A DNA stretch of 64,000 nucleotides from IDS-8 sp964424805. Lineage in GTDB: Bacteria > Pseudomonadota > Gammaproteobacteria > Steroidobacterales > Woeseiaceae. Positions 33,561 to 41,698 of the stretch are shown one piece after another. The translations under genes and the position numbers were made by a program. The notes under the pieces were generated by a model. That model made no database searches. It was not told where the DNA came from and saw only the letters and a program-made list of their open reading frames with translations. The stretch is from assembly GCA_964424805.1 (NCBI GenBank), contig CAYRKH010000005.1, positions 38,257-102,256 on the forward strand, written 5' to 3'. The stretch's first letter is position 1. Each line of letters opens with the position of its first letter.

Positions 33561-34679
33561 ATGAAATTCGTTTTCTTTTGCCATTCGCTGACATCCGACT
33601 GGAATCACGGCAATGCGCATTTCCTGCGCGGCATCACGACGGAGCTCTCGAGCCGCGGACACAAGGTCATGGCTTACGAGCCCGCGGACGGCTGGAGCCT
33701 GAGGCAGCTCATCCGCACCGAGGGCGCTGCCACCATCGACGGCTTCCGCCGCCACTATCCCCTGTTGCAGCCGCGGCGCTACACGCTGGATACGCTGGAC
33801 CTCGACGCGGCGCTCGAGGGGGCCGACGTGGTCATCGCGCACGAATGGAATGAGCCGGCGCTCCTGGAAAGGCTCGGCATGCACCGGAAGCTCACCCGTT
33901 CGCATTACCAGCTGCTGTTCCACGACACGCATCATCGCGCGGCGAGCGCGCCGCACGAGCTCGGCGATTTCCCGCTCGACAATTTCGACGGCACGCTCGC
34001 GTTCGGCGAAGCCATAGCGGAGATATACCGGCGGCAGGGCTGGGGCAATCGCGTCTGGGTCTGGCACGAAGCCGCCGACACGCGGGTGTTCAAACCTGCC
34101 GACCACGAGGTGGAGTCGGTCGACGACCTGGTGTGGATCGGCAACTGGGGCGACGGCGAGCGCCGCCGCGAGCTCGCGACCTTCCTGGTCGATCCGGCAC
34201 GCGAGTGCGGGATCAGCGGCTCGATCTACGGCGTGCGGTATCCGCGGGAAGCGCTCGAGAAGCTGGCGGACGCCGGCCTGCGCTACCGCGGCTGGGTACC
34301 GAATTACGTCGTGCCGCACCTGTTTCACCGGCATCGCTTCACGGTGCACGTGCCGCGTTGGTTCTACCGCGAATCGCTGCCCGGAATCCCGACCATCCGG
34401 GTATTCGAAGCGCTGGCCTGCGGCATCCCGCTGATCTCCGCGCCGTGGACCGACTCGGAAGGGCTGTTCCGGCCCGGCCGCGATTTTCTCACCGTCACCG
34501 ATGGCGCCGGGATGCGCGCGGCGATGCGCCTGTTGCGCAACGACCCGGCTATGGCCCGGGAGATCGCCCGCTCCGGCCTCGCGACTATCGAGCGTCGGCA
34601 TACCTGCGCGCACCGCGTCGACGAACTGCTCGACATCTGCGCCGAACTGACGGCGACGCCCGCCGCGGCCATGGTATGA
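33561..34679 (+). CDS. CgeB-like glycosyltransferase, copy 1
   Basis: A 372-residue protein of the GT-B, CgeB-like type. The N-terminus MKFVFFCHSLTSDWNHGNAH is followed by R-G-I-T-x-x-L-x-x-R-G-H. The C-terminal half has a TIRVFEALACGIPLISAPW segment that forms part of the nucleotide-sugar site. A purine-rich AGAAAGGGG lies right before the ATG. It is the first of three tandem paralogues. The donor and acceptor are unknown. Its stop overlaps the next ATG. Confidence 0.85.
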   Translation: MKFVFFCHSLTSDWNHGNAHFLRGITTELSSRGHKVMAYEPADGWSLRQLIRTEGAATIDGFRRHYPLLQPRRYTLDTLDLDAALEGADVVIAHEWNEPALLERLGMHRKLTRSHYQLLFHDTHHRAASAPHELGDFPLDNFDGTLAFGEAIAEIYRRQGWGNRVWVWHEAADTRVFKPADHEVESVDDLVWIGNWGDGERRRELATFLVDPARECGISGSIYGVRYPREALEKLADAGLRYRGWVPNYVVPHLFHRHRFTVHVPRWFYRESLPGIPTIRVFEALACGIPLISAPWTDSEGLFRPGRDFLTVTDGAGMRAAMRLLRNDPAMAREIARSGLATIERRHTCAHRVDELLDICAELTATPAAAMV

Positions 34680-35764
34680 GCCTGCGCATCAGCTTTTTTG
34701 TCTCGAGCATACTGTCCGCCTACTGGAACGGCGCGGCAACGTACTACCGGGGGCTTGCGCGTGCGCTGCACGAGCGCGGCCACCGCCTGCACTTCTACGA
34801 GCCGCGGGCGTTCGGCCGCCACGAGCACCGCGATTTCGACGAACTCCCCTGGGGCGAGGTCACGGTGTACGAGCCGGGCGACCGGCAGCAGCTGAAGCGG
34901 TGCCTGCGGGACGCAGCGGACAGCGATTTCGTCGTGAAGGCGAGCGGCGTCGGCGTGGGTGACGAGGAGTTGGAAGCGGAGGTCGCCGCCCTGCAGGCCA
35001 GCGGCACCGGCACGATCTTCTGGGACGTGGATACGCCCGCGACGCTGGCGCGGCTGGAGAGCGACAGCAGCGACAAGCTGCGTGCCCTGCTCCCGGACTA
35101 CGATTTCGTACTCTGCTACGGCGGCGGCGAGCCCGTGCGCGAGCGTTACCGGAAGCTCGGCGCCCGGCGCGCCGAAGTCGTGTACAACGCGCTCGACCCG
35201 GCCACGCATTTTCCGGTAACGCGGGAAGAGCGCTTCGAGGGCGACCTCGGTTTCCTCGGCAATCGCCTCCCCGATCGCGAGGCGCGCGTACACGAGTTCC
35301 TGTTCAACCCGGCCAGGCGCCTGGGTGACCGGCGCTTCGTGCTCGGCGGGTCGGGCTGGGACGATGCCGTCGGCGAGCTGCCGAACCTGCGCTACGTCGG
35401 GCACGTCTATACCACCGAGCACAACGCCTTCAACGTCAGCGCCACCGCGGTCATCAACATCAGCCGCAACGACATGGCGCGAGCCGGCTACTCACCCGCC
35501 ACGCGCCTGTTCGAGGCGGCGGGCGCCGGCGCCTGCCTCATCTCCGATGCCTGGGACGGTATCGGCGCGTTCCTCGAGCCGGGCGAGGAGGTGCTGGTGG
35601 CGGAGGACGCCGACGACGTCGCGCGCATCGTCGAGGCCCTGGCACCCGGGGAGGCGCGGATCATCGGGCAGCGCGCGCGCGAGCGCCTGCTGGCCGAACA
35701 TACGTACGGGCATCGTGCCGGGCAGCTCGAACGGCTGCTGAACGGTGCCGGGAGCGGATCGTAA
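34676..35764 (+). CDS. CgeB-like glycosyltransferase, copy 2
   Basis: A 362-residue paralogue of the preceding gene. The N-terminus contains SAYWNGAATYYRGLARALHERGH, matching the shared N-G-x-A...R-G-L...L...R-G-H pattern, then a YEPRAFGRHE-type segment. The C-terminal part has SPATRLFEAAGAGACLISDAW, the donor-site motif. The start is the ATG at 34676, overlapping the stop of copy 1 (ATGA). Copy 3 starts one base after its stop. Confidence 0.85.
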   Translation: MSLRISFFVSSILSAYWNGAATYYRGLARALHERGHRLHFYEPRAFGRHEHRDFDELPWGEVTVYEPGDRQQLKRCLRDAADSDFVVKASGVGVGDEELEAEVAALQASGTGTIFWDVDTPATLARLESDSSDKLRALLPDYDFVLCYGGGEPVRERYRKLGARRAEVVYNALDPATHFPVTREERFEGDLGFLGNRLPDREARVHEFLFNPARRLGDRRFVLGGSGWDDAVGELPNLRYVGHVYTTEHNAFNVSATAVINISRNDMARAGYSPATRLFEAAGAGACLISDAWDGIGAFLEPGEEVLVAEDADDVARIVEALAPGEARIIGQRARERLLAEHTYGHRAGQLERLLNGAGSGS

Positions 35765-35765
35765 C

Positions 35766-36806
35766 GTGAACATCGCGATCGTGGGCCTGAGCGTCAGCTC
35801 GTCCTGGGGCAACGGCCACGCGACGACCTGGCGGTCGCTCATCAAGGGGCTGCAACGGCGCGGGCACGAGGTGCTCTTCTACGAGCGCGAGGAGCCTTGG
35901 TACGCCGACAGCCGCGACCTTCCCGCGTGCGAATGGCTGCACTTCTACACGTCCCCCGCCGCCCTGCTGCGCGAGCATCGCGACGGCTTCGCGGCCGCGG
36001 ACGCGATCATCATCGGCTCCTACGTCCGGGATTCGGCCTTCCTGGTCCGCGAGCTGCGGCGCATCGCACGGGGCCTGCTGGCGTTCTACGACATCGACAC
36101 GCCGGTCACTATCGCGCACCTGCGGGAGAATCGCTGCCCGTACCTCGATCGCGAGCAGCTGCCGGTATTCGATCTCTACCTCAGTTTTTCGGGCGGCACC
36201 GTGCTCGACGAGCTGAAGGCGCTGGGCGCACGCCGGCCGGTGCCGCTCTACTGTTCGGTAGACCCCGACCTGCACGCACCGCGCGAGGTGCCGAACGGCA
36301 TCGACCTCGGCTACCTGGGCACCTGGTCGGAGGATCGGCACGAGTCCCTCAGGCAGCTGCTGCTGGAGCCGGCGGCGCACTGGAGCGAAGGCCGGTTCGC
36401 CATCGCGGGCGCGCAATACCCGGACGCCGACGAATGGCCCGGCAACGTACGCCACGTCGCGCACCTGCCGCCGAACGAGCATGCCGGTTTCTACTGCAGC
36501 CAGCGCTTCACCCTCAACGTGACGCGCAGCAACATGCGGCGCATGGGTTTCTCGCCCAGCGTGCGGCTGTTCGAAGCCGCGTGCTGCGGGACGCCCGTGA
36601 TTTCCGATTACTGGGAGGGCCTCGATGACCTGTTTCGTATCGGCGAGGAGATACTGGTTGCGGCCAGCGGCGAGGAGGTACTCGGATTCGTGAAGGACAT
36701 GTGCGACGACGAACGCGCCGCGCTTGCCAGGGCGGCGCGCGCGCGGGTCCTGTCCAGTCATACCGGGTTCACCCGCGCGGCCGAGCTCGAGGAGCAGCTC
36801 GCCTGA
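35766..36806 (+). CDS. CgeB-like glycosyltransferase, copy 3
   Basis: A 346-residue paralogue of the two preceding genes. It starts with GTG at 35766, one base after the upstream stop. The N-terminus NIAIVGLSVSSSWGNGHATT and following WRSLIKGLQRRGH and FYEREEPWYAD match copies 1 and 2, and SPSVRLFEAACCGTPVISDYW is the donor-site motif. Three such enzymes in tandem suggest successive sugar additions on one acceptor. Confidence 0.85.
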   Translation: MNIAIVGLSVSSSWGNGHATTWRSLIKGLQRRGHEVLFYEREEPWYADSRDLPACEWLHFYTSPAALLREHRDGFAAADAIIIGSYVRDSAFLVRELRRIARGLLAFYDIDTPVTIAHLRENRCPYLDREQLPVFDLYLSFSGGTVLDELKALGARRPVPLYCSVDPDLHAPREVPNGIDLGYLGTWSEDRHESLRQLLLEPAAHWSEGRFAIAGAQYPDADEWPGNVRHVAHLPPNEHAGFYCSQRFTLNVTRSNMRRMGFSPSVRLFEAACCGTPVISDYWEGLDDLFRIGEEILVAASGEEVLGFVKDMCDDERAALARAARARVLSSHTGFTRAAELEEQLA

Positions 36807-36818
36807 GACAGCCGCACC

Positions 36819-37613
36819 ATGGTCGAGAGAGCATCCCTTGCGCGTGAAGCCCGAAAGCTCGGTGAATGGTTTCACAACCTGCACCTGCCGGGCGGCGTCG
36901 AGACTGCCCCGGAGCATCCGCTCGGGGACTTTCCCGCGCGCAAGTGGCAGTGCGTGCAAACCACGGTACCCGCGGACCTGGGCGGCTGGCGCGTGCTCGA
37001 CATCGGCTGCAATGCCGGCTATTACAGCTTTGCTCTCGCCGCTCGCGGCGCGGAGGTCGTCGGCGTCGACATCGACGATCGTTATCTCGCCCAGGCCCGC
37101 TGGGCATCGCGGCAGCTCGGCCTCGAGAAGCCGCCGGAGTTCCGGAAGCTGTCCGTCTATCGCCTCCACGAGCTCGGCGGCCGGTTCGATCTCGTCTGGT
37201 TCATGGGCGTCGCCTATCACCTCCGGCACCCCCTGCTCGCCCTGGACATCGTGCGTTCGCTGGAGGCGGAGTACCTGATGTTCCAGACGATGAGCTTCCC
37301 GGACGCCCCGCCTCCCGAGATACCGGGCGATTTCCCCCTCGCCGACCGCGAGCGGCTTGCCGCACCGGGCTGGCCGAAGCTGGCGTTCATCGAGCACCGG
37401 CTCGCGGCCGACGGCACCAACTGGTGGGCCGCGAACGACGCCTGCGCGCGTGCGATGCTCCGCAGCTCGGGCTTCGAGGTGCTCGCCTGCCCGCTGCACG
37501 AGACCTACTGGTGCCGCGCCGGCCGGGTTGCCGGCGAGGTCCGCGCCGAGCTCGGCGAGGTGTTCCGCGCGCCTGTTCCTGGCGGGCGCAAGCCCTTTCA
37601 AGCGCGGCCGTAA
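36819..37613 (+). CDS. Class I SAM-dependent methyltransferase (CmoB/DUF1698-like)
   Basis: A 264-residue methyltransferase. Motif I is VLDIGCNAGYYS at residues 59-70, followed by VVGVDIDDRYL, and the GVAYHLRHPLLAL segment matches the CmoB-like group. In this setting it is likely to methylate a sugar hydroxyl or carboxyl and not a tRNA; this is inference. From memory it resembles a methyltransferase family first named from Ramlibacter that occurs with similar glycosyltransferases. It is the last gene of the operon, 12 bases after copy 3. Confidence 0.87.
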   Translation: MVERASLAREARKLGEWFHNLHLPGGVETAPEHPLGDFPARKWQCVQTTVPADLGGWRVLDIGCNAGYYSFALAARGAEVVGVDIDDRYLAQARWASRQLGLEKPPEFRKLSVYRLHELGGRFDLVWFMGVAYHLRHPLLALDIVRSLEAEYLMFQTMSFPDAPPPEIPGDFPLADRERLAAPGWPKLAFIEHRLAADGTNWWAANDACARAMLRSSGFEVLACPLHETYWCRAGRVAGEVRAELGEVFRAPVPGGRKPFQARP

Positions 37614-37760
37614 AGCTTACCAACCCGCGTAACCTTTACGCCTCCCCGACTCGCGGCGCCGCGGCTTCCGCGTGCGATCGTGTTCCCGGTCCGGCATGGA
37701 ACGGAACTTGTATGCACTGCGGCTTCAACAGGCTTCGACCGGAACTCAGAGGAGACAGCC

Positions 37761-38240
37761 GTGGAACGAATCGAAAAGACCGTTGAGGTGAACTGCCCCA
37801 TCGACGTCGTTTACAACCAGTGGACGCAATTCGAGGAACTGCCGAAGTTCATGGCGGGCGTAAAGGAAGTGCGCCAGATCGACGACACGCACGTGCATTG
37901 GCGCGCCGAGGTCTGGGGCAAGGAAAAGGAATGGGATGCCGAGATCACGGAGCAGGTGCCGGACCAGCGTATCGCCTGGCGCAGCGTGTCCGGCGACGCG
38001 CCCAACGCGGGCGAGGTCCGCTTCGAACCGATTTCCGAGGAGAGCACCAGCGTCAGGCTCGCCATGGAGTACGAGCCGCAGGGTGCGACCGAGCACGTCG
38101 GCGATGCGCTGGGCGTCATGGATCGGCGCGTGCAGAGCACGGTGGAGGACTTCAAGCAGTTCATCGAGAGCCGCGGGCGCGAAACCGGCGCCTGGCGCGG
38201 CGAGGTGCATGGCGGCCACAAGGTACCGCCGTCGGCCTGA
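37761..38240 (+). CDS. SRPBCC (cyclase/dehydrase-like) protein
   Basis: A 159-residue START/Bet v1-fold protein: RIEKTVEVNCPIDVVYNQW at the N-terminus, LPKFMAGVKEVRQID in the middle, and DRRVQSTVEDFKQFIESRG at the end. The GTG at 37761 has GAGGAG at 37749-37754, which decides the start. Members bind hydrophobic ligands or act in polyketide or quinone chemistry; the specific function is unknown. It lies 147 bases after the glycan operon and has a single possible weak promoter only. Confidence 0.85.
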   Translation: MERIEKTVEVNCPIDVVYNQWTQFEELPKFMAGVKEVRQIDDTHVHWRAEVWGKEKEWDAEITEQVPDQRIAWRSVSGDAPNAGEVRFEPISEESTSVRLAMEYEPQGATEHVGDALGVMDRRVQSTVEDFKQFIESRGRETGAWRGEVHGGHKVPPSA

Positions 38241-38248
38241 AGACCGCC

Positions 38249-38884
38249 TCAGTCGCCGTCCAGCACCTTCGCCACGTGGCGAAGATCCGCGACCAGCGCG
38301 CGCATGGCCGCCTCGCGCGCCGTCGCCCCGCGCTGGCGCAGCACGGCCGAGGGATGCCCCGTCGCGGTGACATGCGGCGCGAGCGTCGATGCCACGAACC
38401 GGCCGTGCTGCTCGCTCACGCGAAACGCGGGTCCGAGCAGCGTCTTCGCCGCGATGGCGCCGAGGCACACCAGCACTTCCGGCCGGATGAGCTCGAGCTC
38501 CGCGTCGAACCACGGCCGGCAGGCGTTCACCTCCGAGGCGTTCGGCGTCTTGTGCAGGCGCCGTTTGCCGCGCGGCTCCCATTTGAAATGCTTGACGATA
38601 TTGGTCACGTAAGTATCGCGCCGGTCGATGCCCGCGTCGTCCAGCGCCCGGTTCAGGATGCGCCCGGCCGGTCCGACGAAGGGCGCTCCTTTGATGTCCT
38701 CGTCGTTCCCCGGCATTTCGCCGACCAGCATGAGCCTTGCGCGCTTGAACCCTTCCCCGAACACCGTCTGGGTGGCATTGCGCCACAGCTCGCAGCCGCG
38801 GCAGCCGCGTGCCGCGGCCGGCAGTGAGCGCATCGTCCGGCGCACCGGCAGGAAATCGGCCGCGCCGGCCTTACTCGGGGGCAC
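38249..38884 (-). CDS. udgX: UdgX-type uracil-DNA glycosylase (covalent uracil-DNA crosslinker)
   Basis: A 211-residue family-4/UdgX protein. The motif A GEMPGNDEDIKGAPFVGPAG and the UdgX loop RGKRRLHKTP are present; the histidine in KRR-x-H is the residue that bonds covalently to DNA in the Mycobacterium smegmatis enzyme. Motif GHPSAVLR is the equivalent of the HPSS loop. Cysteines at CRGC, NACRPW and VCLGA fit the 4Fe-4S cluster. The longer start, GTG at 38884, is used because the N-terminal ADFLPV segment is kept in the family; an ATG at 38833 is possible. It overlaps the upstream cation efflux gene by 14 bases. Confidence 0.9.
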   Translation of the reverse strand: MPPSKAGAADFLPVRRTMRSLPAAARGCRGCELWRNATQTVFGEGFKRARLMLVGEMPGNDEDIKGAPFVGPAGRILNRALDDAGIDRRDTYVTNIVKHFKWEPRGKRRLHKTPNASEVNACRPWFDAELELIRPEVLVCLGAIAAKTLLGPAFRVSEQHGRFVASTLAPHVTATGHPSAVLRQRGATAREAAMRALVADLRHVAKVLDGD

Positions 38885-39785
38885 GCCGCTTCTCCGCCTC
38901 GACGAACACGCGCCTCACGAGGGGAAACTGCTCGCGGATTTTCCTGTCCATGCGCGCGATGGTCGTCTCCAGCTCCAGGGCCGTCGCCTCATCCGCGAAG
39001 TTGACCGAGATGTTCAGCAGGATGAACTCCGGACCCATGTGCATGGTCAGGATCTCGTTGACGTGCTCGACCTCGCGAAACTCCTGCACGAGTTTCCTGA
39101 TGCCGTCGACGACGTGCCGGCTGGCCGATTCACCAATCAGCAATCCCTTCGTCTCGTAGGCGAGCCAGGCCGCGGTGCCGGCGAGCACCAGGCCAATGAG
39201 TATCGAGGCGATGCCGTCGAAGTACGGGATGCCCGTGAGCTGCGTCAGCCCGACTCCCGCGAGGGCGACCAGGAGCCCGAGCATGGCCGCGCTGTCCTCG
39301 AACAGCACGACGAACAGCGTCGGGTCCTTGCCGTGGTGCACGGCTTCAAAGTAGCTGAGCTTGCCACGGGTCTTGTTGAACTCGACGAAGGCAAGGGTCC
39401 ATGCCACGCCTTCGAACACGATGGCAAGGCCCAGCACGATGTAGTTGACGTAGGCATTCGTGATCGGCTCCGGGTGCAACAGGTGCCGGATGCCTTCGTA
39501 GATCGAGATACCCGCGCCGACGGCGAAGATCAACATGGCGACGATGAAGCTCCAGAAGTACACCTCCTTGCCGTGACCGAACGGAAACTGCCGGTCCGCC
39601 GGCTGCTTCGCCTTCTTCAGGCCGTAGAGCAGGAGGATCTGGTTGCCCGTATCCACGAGCGAGTGGATGCCCTCCGACAGCATCGCCGAGCTTCCGGTAA
39701 AGGCCGCCGCCGCGAACTTGGTGATCGCGATGAGCGAGTTGCCGATGAGCGCGGCAAAGATGACCTTGCGGGAGCCTGCTGCCAT
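38871..39785 (-). CDS. Cation diffusion facilitator family transporter
   Basis: A 304-residue inner-membrane transporter exporting divalent metals. Transmembrane helix 2 carries the metal site GIHSLVDTGNQ (HxxxD), and helix 5 carries LFEDSAAMLGLL (ExD in place of HxxxD). A cytoplasmic C-terminal domain (about residues 205-300) has MHMGPEFILLNISVNF. The altered second half of the binding site, E/D instead of H/D, suggests manganese, iron or cobalt, not zinc, but this is inference. Confidence 0.9.
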   Translation of the reverse strand: MAAGSRKVIFAALIGNSLIAITKFAAAAFTGSSAMLSEGIHSLVDTGNQILLLYGLKKAKQPADRQFPFGHGKEVYFWSFIVAMLIFAVGAGISIYEGIRHLLHPEPITNAYVNYIVLGLAIVFEGVAWTLAFVEFNKTRGKLSYFEAVHHGKDPTLFVVLFEDSAAMLGLLVALAGVGLTQLTGIPYFDGIASILIGLVLAGTAAWLAYETKGLLIGESASRHVVDGIRKLVQEFREVEHVNEILTMHMGPEFILLNISVNFADEATALELETTIARMDRKIREQFPLVRRVFVEAEKRRAPE

Positions 39786-39902
39786 GATGGGGATGCCGGA
39801 CCGGGCCAGCCATCATAACAGCACGTTCCAATCTCATCCGAATGGCGGCGCCTGTCGTGACTATAATGCCGGCGTCCCTGGACGATGGAGCCGCGGCGGA
39901 TC

Positions 39903-40685
39903 ATGAACCTACCCGCACACGAGGATCTGCTGGACCTTTCCGGCAAGGTTGCGCTGGTCACCGGCGCCAGCCAGGGGCTCGGCGCGGGCATTGCGACGCG
40001 CTTCGCGGCAGCCGGTGCCAGGGTTGCGGTGCACTACCGCGGCAACGGCGCGGCGGCTGCCGATGTCGTGGCCGCGATTGCCGCGTCCGGCGGCGAGGCG
40101 GTGGCGCTGTGCGCGGAACTGGGCACGGCAGACGGCGCCAGGCAGCTGCTGGACGAGGTCGTCGGCGCACTCGGTCGTCCCGACATCTGCGTAAACAACG
40201 CCGGCGGCTTTCCGAACCGGCCGTTCCTCGAGATCAGCGAGGAGGAGTGGCACGAGATGTACCGGAGCAACGTCGACAGCGCCTTCTTCTGCAGCCAGGC
40301 GGCCGCCCGGCACATGAAGGACGCGGGCGGCGGGTCGATCGTGAACATTGCCTCGATCGCTGCCCTCGCTCCCGGACCCGAGCACAGCCACTACAACAGC
40401 GCCAAGGCGGCGATAGTCATGCTCACCCGCTCTGCAGCCCAGGAGCTCGGCCGCTATAATATCCGTGTCAATGCCGTCTCGCCCGGACTCATCAGGCGTC
40501 CCGGTATCGAGCAACAATGGCCGGAAGGCGTTACGCGCTGGCAGGCGAGCGCGCCGCTCGCGCGCCTCGGCGAGCCGGAAGACGTGGCCGATGCCTGCCT
40601 CTTCCTGGCATCTCCCGCCGCGCGCTGGATCACCGGCCATAATCTCGTCGTCGACGGAGGCGTCATGTCCTCACAGGTTTACTGA
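39903..40685 (+). CDS. Short-chain dehydrogenase/reductase (FabG-like)
   Basis: A 260-residue classical SDR with TGASQGLG near residue 20, NNAG, and the catalytic S and YxxxK in the element YNSAK, then the usual GLIRR and WITGHNLVVDGG C-terminal motif. The ATG at 39903 gives the family N-terminus; an upstream ATG at 39885 would add six residues. It heads a unit with 6-phosphogluconate dehydrogenase 17 bases downstream, so a role in sugar or gluconate oxidation is possible. Confidence 0.88.
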   Translation: MNLPAHEDLLDLSGKVALVTGASQGLGAGIATRFAAAGARVAVHYRGNGAAAADVVAAIAASGGEAVALCAELGTADGARQLLDEVVGALGRPDICVNNAGGFPNRPFLEISEEEWHEMYRSNVDSAFFCSQAAARHMKDAGGGSIVNIASIAALAPGPEHSHYNSAKAAIVMLTRSAAQELGRYNIRVNAVSPGLIRRPGIEQQWPEGVTRWQASAPLARLGEPEDVADACLFLASPAARWITGHNLVVDGGVMSSQVY

Positions 40686-40702
40686 CCCCGGGAGCTGACC
40701 GT

Positions 40703-41698
40703 ATGCGCCTTGGATTGATCGGACTCGGCCGCATGGGCGCGGCCATGGCGGAGCGTTTGCTCGCCGACGGCCACGAGTGCGTCGTCTACGACCACAAGGA
40801 GTCGGCCATAGCCCGGGTGGCGGAGAAAGGCGCGACCGGCGCGGCATCGCTGGACGACCTGGTGGCGAGCCTCATGCCGCCCCGGGCGATCTGGATGATG
40901 GTGCCGGTTGCCGTGGTCGGCGAGGTGATCGCCTCGCTGAAGCCGCACCTCGCCGCCGGCGACACCCTGATCGACGGCGGCAACTCCTGGTACCGCGAAA
41001 CCCTCGAACGCGCCGACGCGCTGCGGGACGAGGGCATCCATTATCTTGACGTCGGCGTCAGCGGCGGCGTATTCGGGCTCGAGCACGGCTACTGCCTGAT
41101 GATAGGCGGCGAGCGCACCGTCGCGGCGAAATTCGCGCCGGTGTTCGCGTCGCTTGCGCCCGGCAGCGACCCTGACGCGGATCGCAGTTCGATTTCCGAG
41201 CCCGCCAACGGCTTCCTTTACTGCGGCGCGAGCGGCGCCGGTCATTTCGTGAAGATGGTGCACAACGGCATCGAATACGGCCTCATGGGGGCCTATGCCG
41301 AAGGCTTCAACCTGCTCGCCAACGCCGGCATCGGCAACGCGGAGCACGCTCGCGACGCCGAGACGGCACCGCTCATGGATCCTGCGGCCCTGCAGTACGA
41401 GCTCGATACCGGCGCCATCGCCGAGCTCTGGCGGCACGGCAGCGTCGTGCGTTCCTGGCTGCTCGATCTCACCGCGGAGGCGCTGAAGAAGGATACGCGT
41501 CTCAGCGACCTGCGCGGCACCGTAGCCGATTCCGGTGAGGGCCGCTGGACGCTGCAGACCGCGATCGACGCCGCGGTCCCGATGCCGGTGCTCGCGGCCG
41601 CCCTCTTCGCCCGCTTCAGCTCGCGCGAGCGGGACGACTACGCCAACCGCCTCCTCTCGGCCATGCGCCGCCAGTTCGGCGGGCACGAAGAGCGATGA
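40703..41698 (+). CDS. gnd: Decarboxylating 6-phosphogluconate dehydrogenase, short form
   Basis: A 331-residue enzyme converting 6-phosphogluconate to ribulose 5-phosphate and CO2. The cofactor motif is GLIGLGRMGAAMAERL; catalytic features are DGGNSWY, DVGVSGGVFGL and the GAGHFVKMVHNGIEYG stretch. Its length is that of the short GndA/YqeC-type enzyme, not the 470-residue form, and this type often uses NAD. It is coupled to zwf by an ATGA overlap. Confidence 0.93.
   Translation: MRLGLIGLGRMGAAMAERLLADGHECVVYDHKESAIARVAEKGATGAASLDDLVASLMPPRAIWMMVPVAVVGEVIASLKPHLAAGDTLIDGGNSWYRETLERADALRDEGIHYLDVGVSGGVFGLEHGYCLMIGGERTVAAKFAPVFASLAPGSDPDADRSSISEPANGFLYCGASGAGHFVKMVHNGIEYGLMGAYAEGFNLLANAGIGNAEHARDAETAPLMDPAALQYELDTGAIAELWRHGSVVRSWLLDLTAEALKKDTRLSDLRGTVADSGEGRWTLQTAIDAAVPMPVLAAALFARFSSRERDDYANRLLSAMRRQFGGHEER

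Noticed and set aside
37697..37712. A second possible sigma-54 site before the SRPBCC gene (TGGAACGGAACTTGTA)
   Set aside because: The -12 element has GT in place of the essential GC and the -24 has TGGAA, so it fails the invariant positions.
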